47,839 nucleotides of DNA. Source: Actinomycetes bacterium (GTDB lineage: Bacteria > Actinomycetota > Acidimicrobiia > Acidimicrobiales > RAAP-2). The position numbers and the translations under genes were made by a program. Where the stretch lies: positions 1-47,839 of the forward strand of contig JAKAFH010000004.1 of the NCBI GenBank assembly GCA_021818025.1, read 5' to 3'. Shown piece by piece: positions 36,835-45,702 of the stretch (positions are counted from its first letter, which is position 1; each line of letters starts with the position of its first letter). The notes under the pieces are model-generated. The model was given only the letters and a program-made list of their open reading frames with translations, did not search any database and was not told the DNA's origin.

Positions 36835-37767
36835 ATGCGCGCGAGACTCTGGGTGGCGGCGATCGCCGCACTCGCGCTGCTCCCAGTCACGCTGGGTGCC
36901 GCGGCACCGCTCAGTCAGCCACGGCCCGTTTGCCTTCGGGGTTTGACGCCGAGCTCGCCCGGACCGGGGGCGATCTGTTCGCACTGGCGGCGACTCGACC
37001 CGTGGTCGCGGGTGCCGACCGTCTACGCCACGACCTTTCGACCCGATCCCCACGGCGCGACGATCGTGTACGCGACCTGGCTGCGTAGTTCGGCCTCGAT
37101 CCTGGCGCTCTATCCCGGTTACCTCGGCCCGGGCGCGACCACGCTGGCCCGAGGCCCCGAAGAGGTGCCCCCGACGGCGCGGGGCCGGCTGCTCGCGACC
37201 TTCAACGCCGGCTTCTACGAGGCCGACAGCGCCGGGGGGTTCTACGTGAATCGCACGCTCTACTTCCCGATGCTGCGCGGGCTCGCCACGGTCGTGCGCT
37301 ATCGCACGGGCGCCGTGGACGTCGTGAGCTGGGCCGGCGGGCCCCGCCCGGGGGCGAACGTGGTCATGGCCCGACAGAACCTGTCGCTACTCGTGGCGAA
37401 CGGGCGCCCGACGGCGCTCGCCGCTGATAACGCGGCGTGGGGACTCACCTTGCACGGCGTGCCCGCCGTGTGGCGAACGGCGCTCGGGATCGACGCGGCC
37501 GGCAACCTGATCTACGCCGCGGCCCCGGCCCAGACGGCGGCGAGCCTCGCCCAGGTGATGGTGGACCTGCACTGCGTGCGCGCCATGGAGCTCGACATCA
37601 ACCCCGAGTGGCCGATCTTCGTCGCCTACGGCCGTCCGGGCGCGGGCCAGGCGTCCCTCGTCGTGCCCAACCCGAACCAGATCCCGGGCCGTTTCCTCTA
37701 CCCGAGCACCAAGGACTTCTTCGCGCTGTTCCAGACCACGACGCCCGGTGAAGCCCAGCCGTGGTAG
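36835..37767 (+). CDS. Secreted phosphodiester-glycosidase-family (NAGPA-like) protein
   Basis: 310 aa. Signal peptide in residues 1-23 (MRARLWVAAIAALALLPV start, cleavage near GAAAP). Residues about 115-300 resemble the NAGPA domain: LLATFNAGFYEADSAGGFYV, the LSLLVANGRP strand and MELDINPEWP in place of the family's 'LDGGGS'. NAGPA proteins cleave sugar-phosphodiester links, for example capping sugars on phosphorylated glycans. Being exported and directly ahead of CapA, it may act on a surface polymer. RBS GGGAGGG four nt before the ATG. Function is inferred from the fold. Confidence 0.75.
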   Translation: MRARLWVAAIAALALLPVTLGAAAPLSQPRPVCLRGLTPSSPGPGAICSHWRRLDPWSRVPTVYATTFRPDPHGATIVYATWLRSSASILALYPGYLGPGATTLARGPEEVPPTARGRLLATFNAGFYEADSAGGFYVNRTLYFPMLRGLATVVRYRTGAVDVVSWAGGPRPGANVVMARQNLSLLVANGRPTALAADNAAWGLTLHGVPAVWRTALGIDAAGNLIYAAAPAQTAASLAQVMVDLHCVRAMELDINPEWPIFVAYGRPGAGQASLVVPNPNQIPGRFLYPSTKDFFALFQTTTPGEAQPW

Positions 37768-38894
37768 GCCGCCACGCGACGAGGTCGGGACGTCGGGGCT
37801 GGGTCGTGGTGGCCAGCGTCGGGGCGGCCGCACTCGTGGTGACTGGCGTCACGATTGTCGCGACGCAGTCCTCACCGCCGCCCACGACGACGACAACGAC
37901 CACGGTCACGACGGTGCCTCCCACGACCACGACCACGGCGCCCCCGACGGTCACCATCGACGCCGTTGGCGACACCGAGCTCGGCAATACGCCCACGCTG
38001 CCGTCCGATCCGTCGGCCTACCTCGCGCCGCTGCACCAGTACCTCGAGGCGCCGATCGTCTTTGGCAACCTCGAGGGCACGATGACCTCGGCCACGCGCT
38101 CCAAGTGCGTGGCGACGCCGAAGTTCTGCTACGCGTTCAAGGTGCCGACGAGCTACGCGCGCGACTACCGGGCCGCGGGATTCACCGTGCTCAACAGCGC
38201 GAACAACCACGCCTACGACTACGGCGCGGCCGGGGTCGCCTCGACGTCACGGGCGCTCGCTGGGGCCGGGATCGTGCAGGCGGGACTGCCCGGCCAGATC
38301 GGGGTGGTGCGCGACGGCCCCGTCCGGGTCGCCTTCGTAGACTTCGCGCCCTACTACAACACCAACAACATGCTCGACTTCGCCCAGGCGGCGACGCTGA
38401 TCGCCGCCGCGCACCGCCAAGCCCAGGTCGTCGTGGTCTACATGCACGCCGGCGCCGAGGGCCCCGCGGCCGCGCACGTGACGCGACGGACCGAGACCTT
38501 CGTGGGCGAGAACCGGGGGAACCCCTACGCCTTCGCCCACGCCGCCATCGACGACGGTGCGGACTTGGTCATCGCGAGCGGCCCGCACGTGCTGCGCGGC
38601 CTGCAGTGGTACCGCGGCCACCTCATCGACTACAGCCTCGGGGACTTCGTGAACTACTACGACTTCGCGACCGTCGGGCCGCTCAAGTACTCGGCGGTGC
38701 TGCGCGTGACGCTACGCGCCAACGGGTCCTTCGTCGCGGGACACTTCACGTCCTTCGTGCTCAGTCCGGTCGGCCTGCCCCAGTTCGACCCGTCGGGCGC
38801 GGCGGCTACCTTCGTCAATCAGCTCTCGGCGAGCGACTTCGGCTCGAGTGCGGCCGAAATCGGCCCGACCGGGGCCATCGCGCCGGTCCGTTAG
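37761..38894 (+). CDS. CapA family protein (PGA_cap, calcineurin-like phosphoesterase fold)
   Basis: 377 aa. Basic N-terminus, one transmembrane helix (about 13-34), a Thr/Pro-rich linker (about 36-55), then a CapA domain: VTIDAVGDTELG (metal-binding GD), FGNLEGTM, SANNHAYDYG (NNHxxD/G), VVVYMHAGAEG and IASGPHVLRGLQWY near 275. CapA proteins take part in poly-gamma-glutamate and related capsule production and act at the outer membrane face; some are only distant homologues with unknown roles. The start overlaps the preceding gene by 7 nt. Converges with the next gene, sharing four bases of stop codons. Confidence 0.85.
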   Translation: MVGRHATRSGRRGWVVVASVGAAALVVTGVTIVATQSSPPPTTTTTTTVTTVPPTTTTTAPPTVTIDAVGDTELGNTPTLPSDPSAYLAPLHQYLEAPIVFGNLEGTMTSATRSKCVATPKFCYAFKVPTSYARDYRAAGFTVLNSANNHAYDYGAAGVASTSRALAGAGIVQAGLPGQIGVVRDGPVRVAFVDFAPYYNTNNMLDFAQAATLIAAAHRQAQVVVVYMHAGAEGPAAAHVTRRTETFVGENRGNPYAFAHAAIDDGADLVIASGPHVLRGLQWYRGHLIDYSLGDFVNYYDFATVGPLKYSAVLRVTLRANGSFVAGHFTSFVLSPVGLPQFDPSGAAATFVNQLSASDFGSSAAEIGPTGAIAPVR

Positions 38895-39487
38895 CAGCCG
38901 CCCCCACCGGGCACGCCCGCGCCCAGGGCCGGCGCATCCACGGTGCCGACGTTCGACGGTCGCGGATTGGGTCCGAGGTGCACGACGTACCACACGCCCC
39001 GCCAGGAGATGTACGAGAAGACCCCCACGGAGCGGACGGTGCCACCCTCGTGGTAGAGCAGTCGCACGCCGGGCAGGTGCCAGTACCCGATGCGGTTCTC
39101 GCAGGCGCCCGGCGGGATCCAGCTGATGTCGGCCGTGTCCACGCGTATCCCGATGAACGAGCCGGCGTCGATCGTGGCCGCGTGATAGGCGGCGAGGTCG
39201 AGCCGGTAGAAGGCCCACAGCCGGTCACGGAAGTCCGCGGCCGGGTCGTAGACCGCCTTCAGCTGGACGTAAGCGGCGAGGGGGAAGAACAGGGCGCCGG
39301 CCTGGGCTACGTCGTTCGTGCGAATCGCGTGCCAGAGCTCGGATACGCGGATCGTCAGCGACTTGCCCGTGTAGGGCCTCGTCGTTTGGGGCAGGAGTCG
39401 GTGATGGCCCGAGGCCCCGGCCGCGGTAGGCGCCATCGACAGCGCGACTACGAGGGTGAAGGCGCCGAGGCGTCGCATCGGGCTCAC
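38891..39487 (-). CDS. Secreted protein of unknown function
   Basis: 198 aa. Signal peptide in residues 1-25 (LGAFTLVVALSMAPTAAGASG). The mature part contains a helix-strand pattern around ELWHAIRTNDVAQAGALFFP and DIQ-like strands, with one Cys pair candidate (in ACENR and the C-terminal GGGC, where Cys is the last residue). The FFPLAAYVQLKAV segment recalls NTF2-like domains, but I would not assign it. GTG 39487 overlaps the upstream stop; ATG 39478 is an alternative. It belongs to the same operon as the YfhO-like gene. Confidence 0.65.
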   Translation of the reverse strand: MSPMRRLGAFTLVVALSMAPTAAGASGHHRLLPQTTRPYTGKSLTIRVSELWHAIRTNDVAQAGALFFPLAAYVQLKAVYDPAADFRDRLWAFYRLDLAAYHAATIDAGSFIGIRVDTADISWIPPGACENRIGYWHLPGVRLLYHEGGTVRSVGVFSYISWRGVWYVVHLGPNPRPSNVGTVDAPALGAGVPGGGGC

Positions 39488-41724
39488 GGGCGGGCGTGTC
39501 GCCCGCGTCGACGCCTCGTCCAGGCCGGCACGAGGAACAGCGCCAGCACCCCGATCGCGAAGCCGGCGAGCGCCGCCTCCTCGTGCGGTGGCAGGAACGA
39601 ATAGGTGATGGTCGAGGTGCCGCTGGGCAGCGCCACCGTCTGGTACACCCCGTCGGTCGTCGTGATCGGCACCGAGTGACCGTTGACCGAGGCGTGCCAG
39701 CCGGGCATCATGAGCTCACTGCGCACCAGGGTCCCGGCGCTCGAACAGGTCGCGGTCGCCAGGTCGACGGCGGTGCTCGAGACGCGACAGCCCGAGGTCG
39801 GCGAGGAGAAGAAGGGCGTGGTCGTCGGCAGCTCGTAGATGTGGGCGCGGAAGTCGGCGAACACGAGCTTGATCCCGAGGTGCACGAGCGCCTTGCTCGG
39901 CGGCGCGACGGTGGGGAAGAGCAGGTAGCGCACGCCCGTGGCCTCGTAGGCGGCGAGGTGCGTGACAAAGGCGTGCTCTTGCTCGCGCACCCCCGCCATG
40001 CCGCCGGAGACCATGAACTGGCGCGCGGGCACGAGGGTGGGATTGAGCTCGGTCGAGATCAGGTTCGCGAAGGCCGCGGGGAAGGGCAGGTCGATGGCGC
40101 TCAGCGAGTTGAGGCTGTACTGCGAGCCCCAGTTGGGATAGAGCACGGCGAAGTCGAGGAACCGCGACTCGCCCAGGTGCTGCTGGAGATAGGTGATGGG
40201 CGCCTGGTCGACGGTGACTACCTTGGCCGCCTCAGCGGTCGGCACGAAGAAGAACACGAGCGCTTCGCCAGCGAGCACGATCGCGAAGAGCGTCGGCGCG
40301 ATGCGGTGCGAGGAGAAGAACCCGACGATCAGGATCAGCCCGATGGCGATGAAGGGCAGGGCGTCGAGTCCCATGAAGATGATGCGGGTCCGGTGCGCGA
40401 GCACGACACCGGCGTTGTTCGGCGCGGCCGCCAGGGCCGACCAGATCGTGAGCGCGAGTCCGACGCCCGTGGTGACAAAGAAGAGCCGACGTGCGGCCCC
40501 ACTGGTGGCGAGGTCGGTGATGGCGAGTCCCGCGAGCACGACCACGACCATCTCCAGGCTCGGCATCATGTAGCGCGACACCGCGATCTGCTTGACGTAG
40601 GGGATGAGGTTCCAGAGGGGGCGCACGTGGGCGACGTTGAACATCGCCAGTCCACCGAGGAGCATCCAGGACCCCAGCGCGATGCGAAGCGGCCGGAGTC
40701 GACGCCCGAAGAGCCCGAGGATCGCCAGGGTAGACGAGCCCGCGAGCAGGTAGCCCCCGATGCTGCCCCACGCGTTGACCACGTTGTGGTTGCTGAGGAT
40801 CGTGCCGTAGACGTAGGGATCGAGGAACATCGGCAGCGCCTGGTTCGGCAGGACCGCCGTGCCGTCGACGGCGCCGACGTGACTGCCGATGTTGGCGACG
40901 TGCAGGAAATCGGCGAAGGCGACCACGATGGGCAGCGAGAGCAGGATGCCCACGCCACCGCCGAGCGCCAGGCGCCGCACGGCGAGCAGCCGGCGCTCAC
41001 GTTGCACCGAGGCGAGACGCACGGCCGCCCAGACGAGCGCGAGCAGTCCGTCGAGAAAGGCGGTCTCGGGGAAGCCGGCGTAGAGCGACAGCGCCAGGGC
41101 GAAGGCCACGACGTACCACCCACCACGAGCCCGATCGGCCACGCCGTCGTAGATCATCTCGATCCCGAGCAGGAGCATCGGCAGGAACGGCACCGGGTTG
41201 AGCGTCGCGTTCCCGAGCCAGGCGAAGGTGCCGTTCAGCGCGAAGACCACGCCGATGCCGGTGGCGACGCTCGGGGCCATGCCGAGGCGACGGCCGAGGA
41301 AGTAGGTCGAGATCCCGGCGATGATCTCGAGGCCCACGTGGAAGAGGTAGAGCCCGTTGGGCAGGGCGAACACGAGGGTGAGGGGGAACAGTGACGCCGC
41401 CTGCATCTCGCCGGCGAGCGGCTGGCCGAGGCCCTCGAAGTAGTTCCACCACGGCACGTGGCCGTGCAGGATGTCCATGGCCGAGAGATGGCCGAGCGGC
41501 TGGGTGATGTAGCCGACGTTGGGGTCGATCATCGGGCGACCACAGGTGATGCGACAGAGCGAGTGCGCGATGCCACTCGTCCAGGCGATGGGGTTGTTGT
41601 TGGCCAGGCCCGTCGTGTACATCGCGTTGCCCGCGAGCACGGCGACGACGATGATGACCAGCGGCCACGTCCACGAGGGCAGTCGTCGATTGGCGGCCAC
41701 TACTCGGCTACGCAGCGAATTCAC
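39484..41724 (-). CDS. YfhO-like multi-pass membrane protein (putative lipid-linked sugar transferase)
   Basis: 746 aa with about 12-14 transmembrane helices, then an extracellular C-terminal region of about 230 residues and a final helix with an Arg-rich tail. The C-terminal block MMPGWHASVNGHSVPITTTDGVYQTVALPSGTSTI (split here for reading: PGWHASVNG, then VALPSGT) is the signature of YfhO/PF09586 proteins, which decorate teichoic acids or other glycans in some bacteria. Long extracellular first loop contains RPMIDPNVGY. GTG start with a TAGCCT box 6 nt upstream. The following gene starts inside its stop. Confidence 0.8.
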   Translation of the reverse strand: MNSLRSRVVAANRRLPSWTWPLVIIVVAVLAGNAMYTTGLANNNPIAWTSGIAHSLCRITCGRPMIDPNVGYITQPLGHLSAMDILHGHVPWWNYFEGLGQPLAGEMQAASLFPLTLVFALPNGLYLFHVGLEIIAGISTYFLGRRLGMAPSVATGIGVVFALNGTFAWLGNATLNPVPFLPMLLLGIEMIYDGVADRARGGWYVVAFALALSLYAGFPETAFLDGLLALVWAAVRLASVQRERRLLAVRRLALGGGVGILLSLPIVVAFADFLHVANIGSHVGAVDGTAVLPNQALPMFLDPYVYGTILSNHNVVNAWGSIGGYLLAGSSTLAILGLFGRRLRPLRIALGSWMLLGGLAMFNVAHVRPLWNLIPYVKQIAVSRYMMPSLEMVVVVLAGLAITDLATSGAARRLFFVTTGVGLALTIWSALAAAPNNAGVVLAHRTRIIFMGLDALPFIAIGLILIVGFFSSHRIAPTLFAIVLAGEALVFFFVPTAEAAKVVTVDQAPITYLQQHLGESRFLDFAVLYPNWGSQYSLNSLSAIDLPFPAAFANLISTELNPTLVPARQFMVSGGMAGVREQEHAFVTHLAAYEATGVRYLLFPTVAPPSKALVHLGIKLVFADFRAHIYELPTTTPFFSSPTSGCRVSSTAVDLATATCSSAGTLVRSELMMPGWHASVNGHSVPITTTDGVYQTVALPSGTSTITYSFLPPHEEAALAGFAIGVLALFLVPAWTRRRRGRHARP

Positions 41725-41730
41725 CAGGCC

Positions 41731-41736
41731 AGGCTA
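41731..41736 (-). promoter_or_regulatory. Putative -10 box (TAGCCT) of the YfhO-like gene
   Basis: On the minus strand TAGCCT is followed by GGCCTG and the GTG at 41724, a 6-nt spacer with no ribosome-binding site. Confidence 0.5.
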
Positions 41737-41784
41737 CAAGAGGTGCCGTGGCGCGGCCGGCGGCCCAAGCTTCGATTGGCCCAA

Positions 41785-43497
41785 TCAGCGGAAGCGGTAG
41801 TACATCGTCTCGCCGAGCAGCAGGAGCGACTCGGGGAAGTACGGATCCGCGAAGGTGCCAAAGATGTCCCAGCGGCGGATGAACCGGTTTCGGTCGTCGA
41901 GCGGGTCGAGGGTGCCGCGCGAGGAGCTGACGTGGTGATACAGCTGCACGTCGGGGGTATAGACGACGTAGCGGCCCGCCACGTGGCTGCGCAGGCAGAT
42001 GTCGACGTCGTTCATCACGACCTTCAGCTGCTCGTCCATGCCACCGAGCTCGTTCCACCAGGTGCGCTCGACCATCTGGACGGCTCCGGTGACGGCGGCG
42101 ACGTCGCGCGTGGCGTTGACGAAGCTGTCGGCGTGCCAGTAGTTCGAGTCGGTTCGCAGGTGCTGGGGGTACGGCGAGATCACGATGCTCTCGTGCTCGC
42201 GTCGGCCATCCTGGTCGAGGAGGCACGCCCCGACGAAGCCCACGTCGGGCAGTGCCGCCAGCGAGACCAGCCGCTCGAGCCAGTCCGGCGTGACCACGAT
42301 CGTGTCGTTGTTGAGCGTGACCACGAAGTCGGCGCTCGAGTGGGCGACCCCACGGTTGACGATGTGGGCGTAGTTGAAGGGCCCCGGGCACGGCACGACC
42401 TGGTAGGGGCAGTCGCGAAAGTAGGCGAGGGTCTCGGGATCGACCGAGTCGTTGTCCAAGATGATGATGTTGTAGTTCGGGTAGGTCGACTTCTCGGTGA
42501 TCGCGGTGATGCACTGGCGCATCAGGTCCACCCGGTCGCGCGTCGGAATCACGATGTCGATCGACGGCGCGGGCGACGGGACGGCCACGCGCCACGTGAC
42601 GAGTCCGGCGAACGCCCCCGGCTCGACGGAGCCGATCCACCCGCGCCGATCGAGCGCGGCCTTCACGACGCGCATCGTGTCGGCGTCGAGGTGCGACCGG
42701 TCAAAGGACGACGTGCGCCGACCGCCCAAGAGGAGCTCGGCGACGTGGTGGAATGTCGCGTCGATCTCGCTGAGACGCAAGAAGAGGTCGTGCTCGTAGG
42801 CCCACCCGGCCTCCTTGGAGAAGCCGCCGACTCGCTGGATCGTCGCGATGCGGATCAGCGCCGGTCGGCCCACCACGTTATAGCTGAGGAGGGTGTGCGG
42901 ACCCACGGCGGGACTCTTCAGGGTCGGCGCGTGCGGCGTCGGGCCATACTCGTCGGCGAACACGACGTCGTCGTCGTCGCGGGCGTGGGTGCGAAGGACC
43001 TCGCGGGCCAACGTCGCGTCTCCGGCCGGATCCGCCGAGTCGGCGATCAGCAGCCACGTCGTCGTTGCCCGGGACACCACGTCGTTCAACGTCGTGATGA
43101 ACTCGTCGGGACTCGAGGCGCTCTCGTCGACGCGGACGATGGTGACGTCGGTGGCCGCGATGCCCTCATCAGACCGGTAGGGCTGGTCCAGGAGGTGGGG
43201 TCGGTAGTTGATAGGGAAGAACACCTCGTCGGGTGCCTCGACGACGAGCTTGGTCGTCGGCTCGGGCTTGGTGGTGCCGCGCACCGCGCGGATGACCTTC
43301 AACAAGGGCCGGCCGAAGAAGCGCGCGACGTGGTAGCGCCGTGTGTCCTCGCCGAGCATCCGACCGATGGTGCGACGAAGTCGATTGCCCGAGACCATGT
43401 GGATGTTCCCGTGGAATTGGGCCCACCGGCGACGCAGTTCGTCGTCGGTGATCACCGGTTTCGCCTCGTCTACGTCAAACTGACGGATCTCGAACAT
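41785..43497 (-). CDS. Family 2 glycosyltransferase with an N-terminal degenerate second GT2-like half
   Basis: 570 aa. The C-terminal part (about 310-540) is a complete GT2: SIDIVIPTRDRVDLMRQCI, YNIIILDNDSVDPET, the metal motif LNNDTIVVTPDW (about 394) and VVMNDVDICLRSHVAGRYVVYTP. The N-terminal part (about 85-290) follows the same plan (FFPINYRPHLLDQP, TTWLLIADSADPAG, RRTSSFDRSHL), but no clear DxD is seen. Double-GT2 proteins of this shape often make O-antigen or capsule with two different linkages. A ribosome-binding site GAGG is seven nt upstream of the ATG. Confidence 0.87.
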   Translation of the reverse strand: MFEIRQFDVDEAKPVITDDELRRRWAQFHGNIHMVSGNRLRRTIGRMLGEDTRRYHVARFFGRPLLKVIRAVRGTTKPEPTTKLVVEAPDEVFFPINYRPHLLDQPYRSDEGIAATDVTIVRVDESASSPDEFITTLNDVVSRATTTWLLIADSADPAGDATLAREVLRTHARDDDDVVFADEYGPTPHAPTLKSPAVGPHTLLSYNVVGRPALIRIATIQRVGGFSKEAGWAYEHDLFLRLSEIDATFHHVAELLLGGRRTSSFDRSHLDADTMRVVKAALDRRGWIGSVEPGAFAGLVTWRVAVPSPAPSIDIVIPTRDRVDLMRQCITAITEKSTYPNYNIIILDNDSVDPETLAYFRDCPYQVVPCPGPFNYAHIVNRGVAHSSADFVVTLNNDTIVVTPDWLERLVSLAALPDVGFVGACLLDQDGRREHESIVISPYPQHLRTDSNYWHADSFVNATRDVAAVTGAVQMVERTWWNELGGMDEQLKVVMNDVDICLRSHVAGRYVVYTPDVQLYHHVSSSRGTLDPLDDRNRFIRRWDIFGTFADPYFPESLLLLGETMYYRFR

Positions 43498-43599
43498 CAG
43501 CCATCCTCAAAAGTACCCGCCTCGCGCGTGAAAATCATCGTCCACGCTACCGGAGTCGGCCTGGACCAACCGAAGGACCCGAGCCGGTGGCCCGTGGGG

Positions 43600-44079
43600 T
43601 CAGGTGAGGGGCTTGCGCATCTGTAGCGAGGTCACCTCATACCCGCTGCTCTCGTAGAGACGGCGCGCGATGCGGTTGTCGCCAAAGACGTTGAGCGCGA
43701 GTGAGGCGGCGCCGAGCCGCTGGGCCTCTACCTCGGCCGCGTCGAGCAGCCGGTGGCCGACGCCGCGCCCGCGCCAGTCCGACTCCACCTCGATCGCGTA
43801 GAGCCAGGCCGCCCCGGCTCGAGGATCCGACGGTTCGGTCGCGAGCCAGAGGTAGCCCACGACCTGATTGGCCGCCGTGCGCGCCACGTACCAGTGCATT
43901 CCCGGGGTGGCGAAGCCTCGTGGCAGGAGTCGCCGCTGTTCGAGCTGTGCGAGTTCGTCGGCGTCGGCCGAGCCCCAGTTGCCGGCTCGTATCTGCTCGG
44001 CCACGTAGGCGTGCATGAGTGACGGCAGGCGATCGTCGAACTCCGCCACGGTCATGGGGTCGAGCCGCACTTCGTCCAC
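43600..44079 (-). CDS. GNAT-family N-acetyltransferase
   Basis: 159 aa. GNAT fold with WLYAIEVESDWRGRGVGHRLLDAAEVEAQRLGA (split: VESDWRGRGVGHRLL is the acetyl-CoA loop) and LNVFGDNRIARRLYESSGYEV at the end. Substrate unknown. GTG 44079 is the chosen start: it gives family length and has TACAGT 6 nt upstream. The longer open frame to 44181 would run through the PHO-box-like repeats of the divergent gene and is rejected. Confidence 0.85.
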   Translation of the reverse strand: MDEVRLDPMTVAEFDDRLPSLMHAYVAEQIRAGNWGSADADELAQLEQRRLLPRGFATPGMHWYVARTAANQVVGYLWLATEPSDPRAGAAWLYAIEVESDWRGRGVGHRLLDAAEVEAQRLGAASLALNVFGDNRIARRLYESSGYEVTSLQMRKPLT

Positions 44080-44085
44080 GCGGCA

Positions 44086-44091
44086 ACTGTA
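44086..44091 (-). promoter_or_regulatory. Putative -10 box (TACAGT) of the GNAT gene
   Basis: TACAGT on the minus strand, then TGCCGC and GTG 44079: a 6-nt spacer, no ribosome-binding site, again a leaderless pattern. Confidence 0.5.
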
Positions 44092-44131
44092 ACCGTCGCT
44101 CCCCGGCGGCTTCAGAACCCGCGCGCATCCA

Positions 44132-44160
44132 GTTAACCAAAAGTTCACCAGTTGATTGAC
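44132..44160 (+). promoter_or_regulatory. PHO-box-like array of 11-nt direct repeats
   Basis: GTTAACC (44132), GTTCACC (44143) and GATTGAC (44154) recur every 11 nt with 4-nt gaps, as in the direct-repeat units bound by PhoP in Streptomyces (core GTTCACC). The array lies about 80-105 nt upstream of a PHS-type transporter gene. A possible -10 is TAACAA at 44167. Confidence 0.6.
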
Positions 44161-44238
44161 TGCTCGTAACAACCGGGACATTCACTCGTCACGTCACGGG
44201 ACAACACTCGATTTTCGGGGTCATGTGGGAAGGATGCC

Positions 44239-45678
44239 GTGAGCGTTTCAAACTCAGAACGAGCCGGAGCAGACGCAGGCGGCGCCCCTGATCCGATGGC
44301 TCGAACCGTCGGGGAGATCCTGGACGACGCGCCAACGAGTCCGTTCCACCGTCGGGCCGTCGTGATCTCGGGCATGGGCTTCTTCACCGACGCGTACGAC
44401 CTGTTCGTGATCGGTACGGTCGCTGCGCTCGTGCAGTCGCAGTGGTCGCTCTCGACGACGATGACGAGCTGGGTGACCGGCTCGGCCATTCTCGGCGCCT
44501 TCATCGGCGCGATGGTCTTCGGTCGGATCGCCGACAAGATCGGACGCAAGTCCGTGTACACGGCGGTCGCGGCGATCATGGTCGTCGGCGCGATCGGCTC
44601 GTCCTTCGCGCCCAACGTGCTGTCCCTGGTGATCGCGCGCTTCGTGCTCGGCCTCGGCATCGGTGGGGACTACCCGGTGTCGGCCGTTCTCATGAGCGAA
44701 TACGCCAACCGCAACGACCGCGGACGACTCGTGGGCCTCGTCTTCTCGATGCAGGCCGTGGGCCTCATCGTTGGCCCACTCGTCGGCCTCGGCCTGCTCT
44801 CGTCGGGACTGTCCGAGAGCCTCACGTGGCGTCTGCTGCTCGGGCTGGGCGCGATCCCCGCGGCCGCGGTCATCTACCTGCGTGCGCGCATGCCCGAGTC
44901 GCCGCGGTTCCAGGCCCACGTGCAGAAGCAGAGCGAGCGAGCGGCGGCCGAGCTGCACCAATTCGCCAATGGTGCCGTGGACGCCACCACGGTGAGGGCC
45001 AACACGACGACCCTGATGGCCCCGCGTCAGTTCTTCGCCAATCGTCGCATGTGGTTGCTGATCATCGGCACGGCGGGGAGCTGGTTCCTCTTTGACTACG
45101 CCTACTACGGCAACACGCTATCCCTGCCGAGCATCTTGCTCGAGGTCTCGCCGAACGCGACGATCAAGGTGAAGCTGCTGCTCACCCTGGCCATGTTCGT
45201 GGTGTTCGCGCTACCGGGCTACATCCTCGCGGTGACCAAGATCGATCGAATCGGTCACCGCAAACTGCAGTCGATCGGCTTTGCGGTGATGGCCGGGTGC
45301 TTCTTGCTGCTCGCGGCCGTGCCACGCTTCACCACGATGGTCGTTCCCTTCATCGTGATCTTCGGGTTCAGCTACCTGTTCACTGAGTTTGGGCCGAACA
45401 CGACGACCTTCATCCTGCCCTCGGAGGTCTTTCCCGTGGAGATGCGAACGACCGGTCACGGGATCGCGGCCGGGATCGGCAAGTTCGGGGCCTTCGTCGG
45501 GGTCTTCATGGTGCCGCGCCTTCAGGCGTCGATCGGTCTGCGGGGGCTGCTACTGGTCGCTGGCATCTCGGCGATCGCGGGTCTCGCCACGACGGCGCTG
45601 CTGCCCGAGCCCGCCCTCACGTCACTGGAGGACTCGGCACATCACTCGGCGAGCCAGACGACCAACCAAGCGGCCTAG
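44239..45678 (+). CDS. MFS transporter of the phosphate:H+ symporter (PHS) type
   Basis: 479 aa, 12 transmembrane helices with a central cytosolic loop (about 225-265). SGMGFFTDAYDLFVIG (about 43-58) and LGIGGDYPVSAVLMSEY (about 135-151) are hallmarks of the PHS family that imports inorganic phosphate with protons; the loop-2 motif GRIADKIGRKS is canonical MFS. Some family members carry other anions or organic phosphates. A PHO-box-like array upstream supports phosphate control. GTG start with GGAAGGA four nt upstream. The SDR gene follows after 24 nt but has its own promoter. Confidence 0.87.
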   Translation: MSVSNSERAGADAGGAPDPMARTVGEILDDAPTSPFHRRAVVISGMGFFTDAYDLFVIGTVAALVQSQWSLSTTMTSWVTGSAILGAFIGAMVFGRIADKIGRKSVYTAVAAIMVVGAIGSSFAPNVLSLVIARFVLGLGIGGDYPVSAVLMSEYANRNDRGRLVGLVFSMQAVGLIVGPLVGLGLLSSGLSESLTWRLLLGLGAIPAAAVIYLRARMPESPRFQAHVQKQSERAAAELHQFANGAVDATTVRANTTTLMAPRQFFANRRMWLLIIGTAGSWFLFDYAYYGNTLSLPSILLEVSPNATIKVKLLLTLAMFVVFALPGYILAVTKIDRIGHRKLQSIGFAVMAGCFLLLAAVPRFTTMVVPFIVIFGFSYLFTEFGPNTTTFILPSEVFPVEMRTTGHGIAAGIGKFGAFVGVFMVPRLQASIGLRGLLLVAGISAIAGLATTALLPEPALTSLEDSAHHSASQTTNQAA

Positions 45679-45690
45679 CGCCGACCTCCC

Positions 45691-45696
45691 TACAAT
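45691..45696 (+). promoter_or_regulatory. -10 box (TACAAT) of the SDR gene
   Basis: TACAAT is followed by GGGCCC and ATG 45703 (6-nt spacer). It is the closest match to a consensus -10 in the window and fits a leaderless mRNA. Confidence 0.6.
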
Positions 45697-45702
45697 GGGC
45701 CC

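Noticed and set aside
34905-37088. 727-codon plus-strand frame
   Set aside because: Antisense to the oxidoreductase and PPK2 genes; no recognisable domain.
39496-41394. 632-codon plus-strand frame
   Set aside because: Antisense to the YfhO-like gene; extremely Arg/Glu/Gly-rich with no hydrophobic core.
41458-43626. 722-codon plus-strand frame
   Set aside because: Antisense to the double-GT2 and YfhO-like genes, same shadow composition.
44080-44181. N-terminal extension of the GNAT gene
   Set aside because: It would cross the PHO-box-like repeats and adds non-conserved residues; the GTG at 44079 has a properly spaced -10 box.
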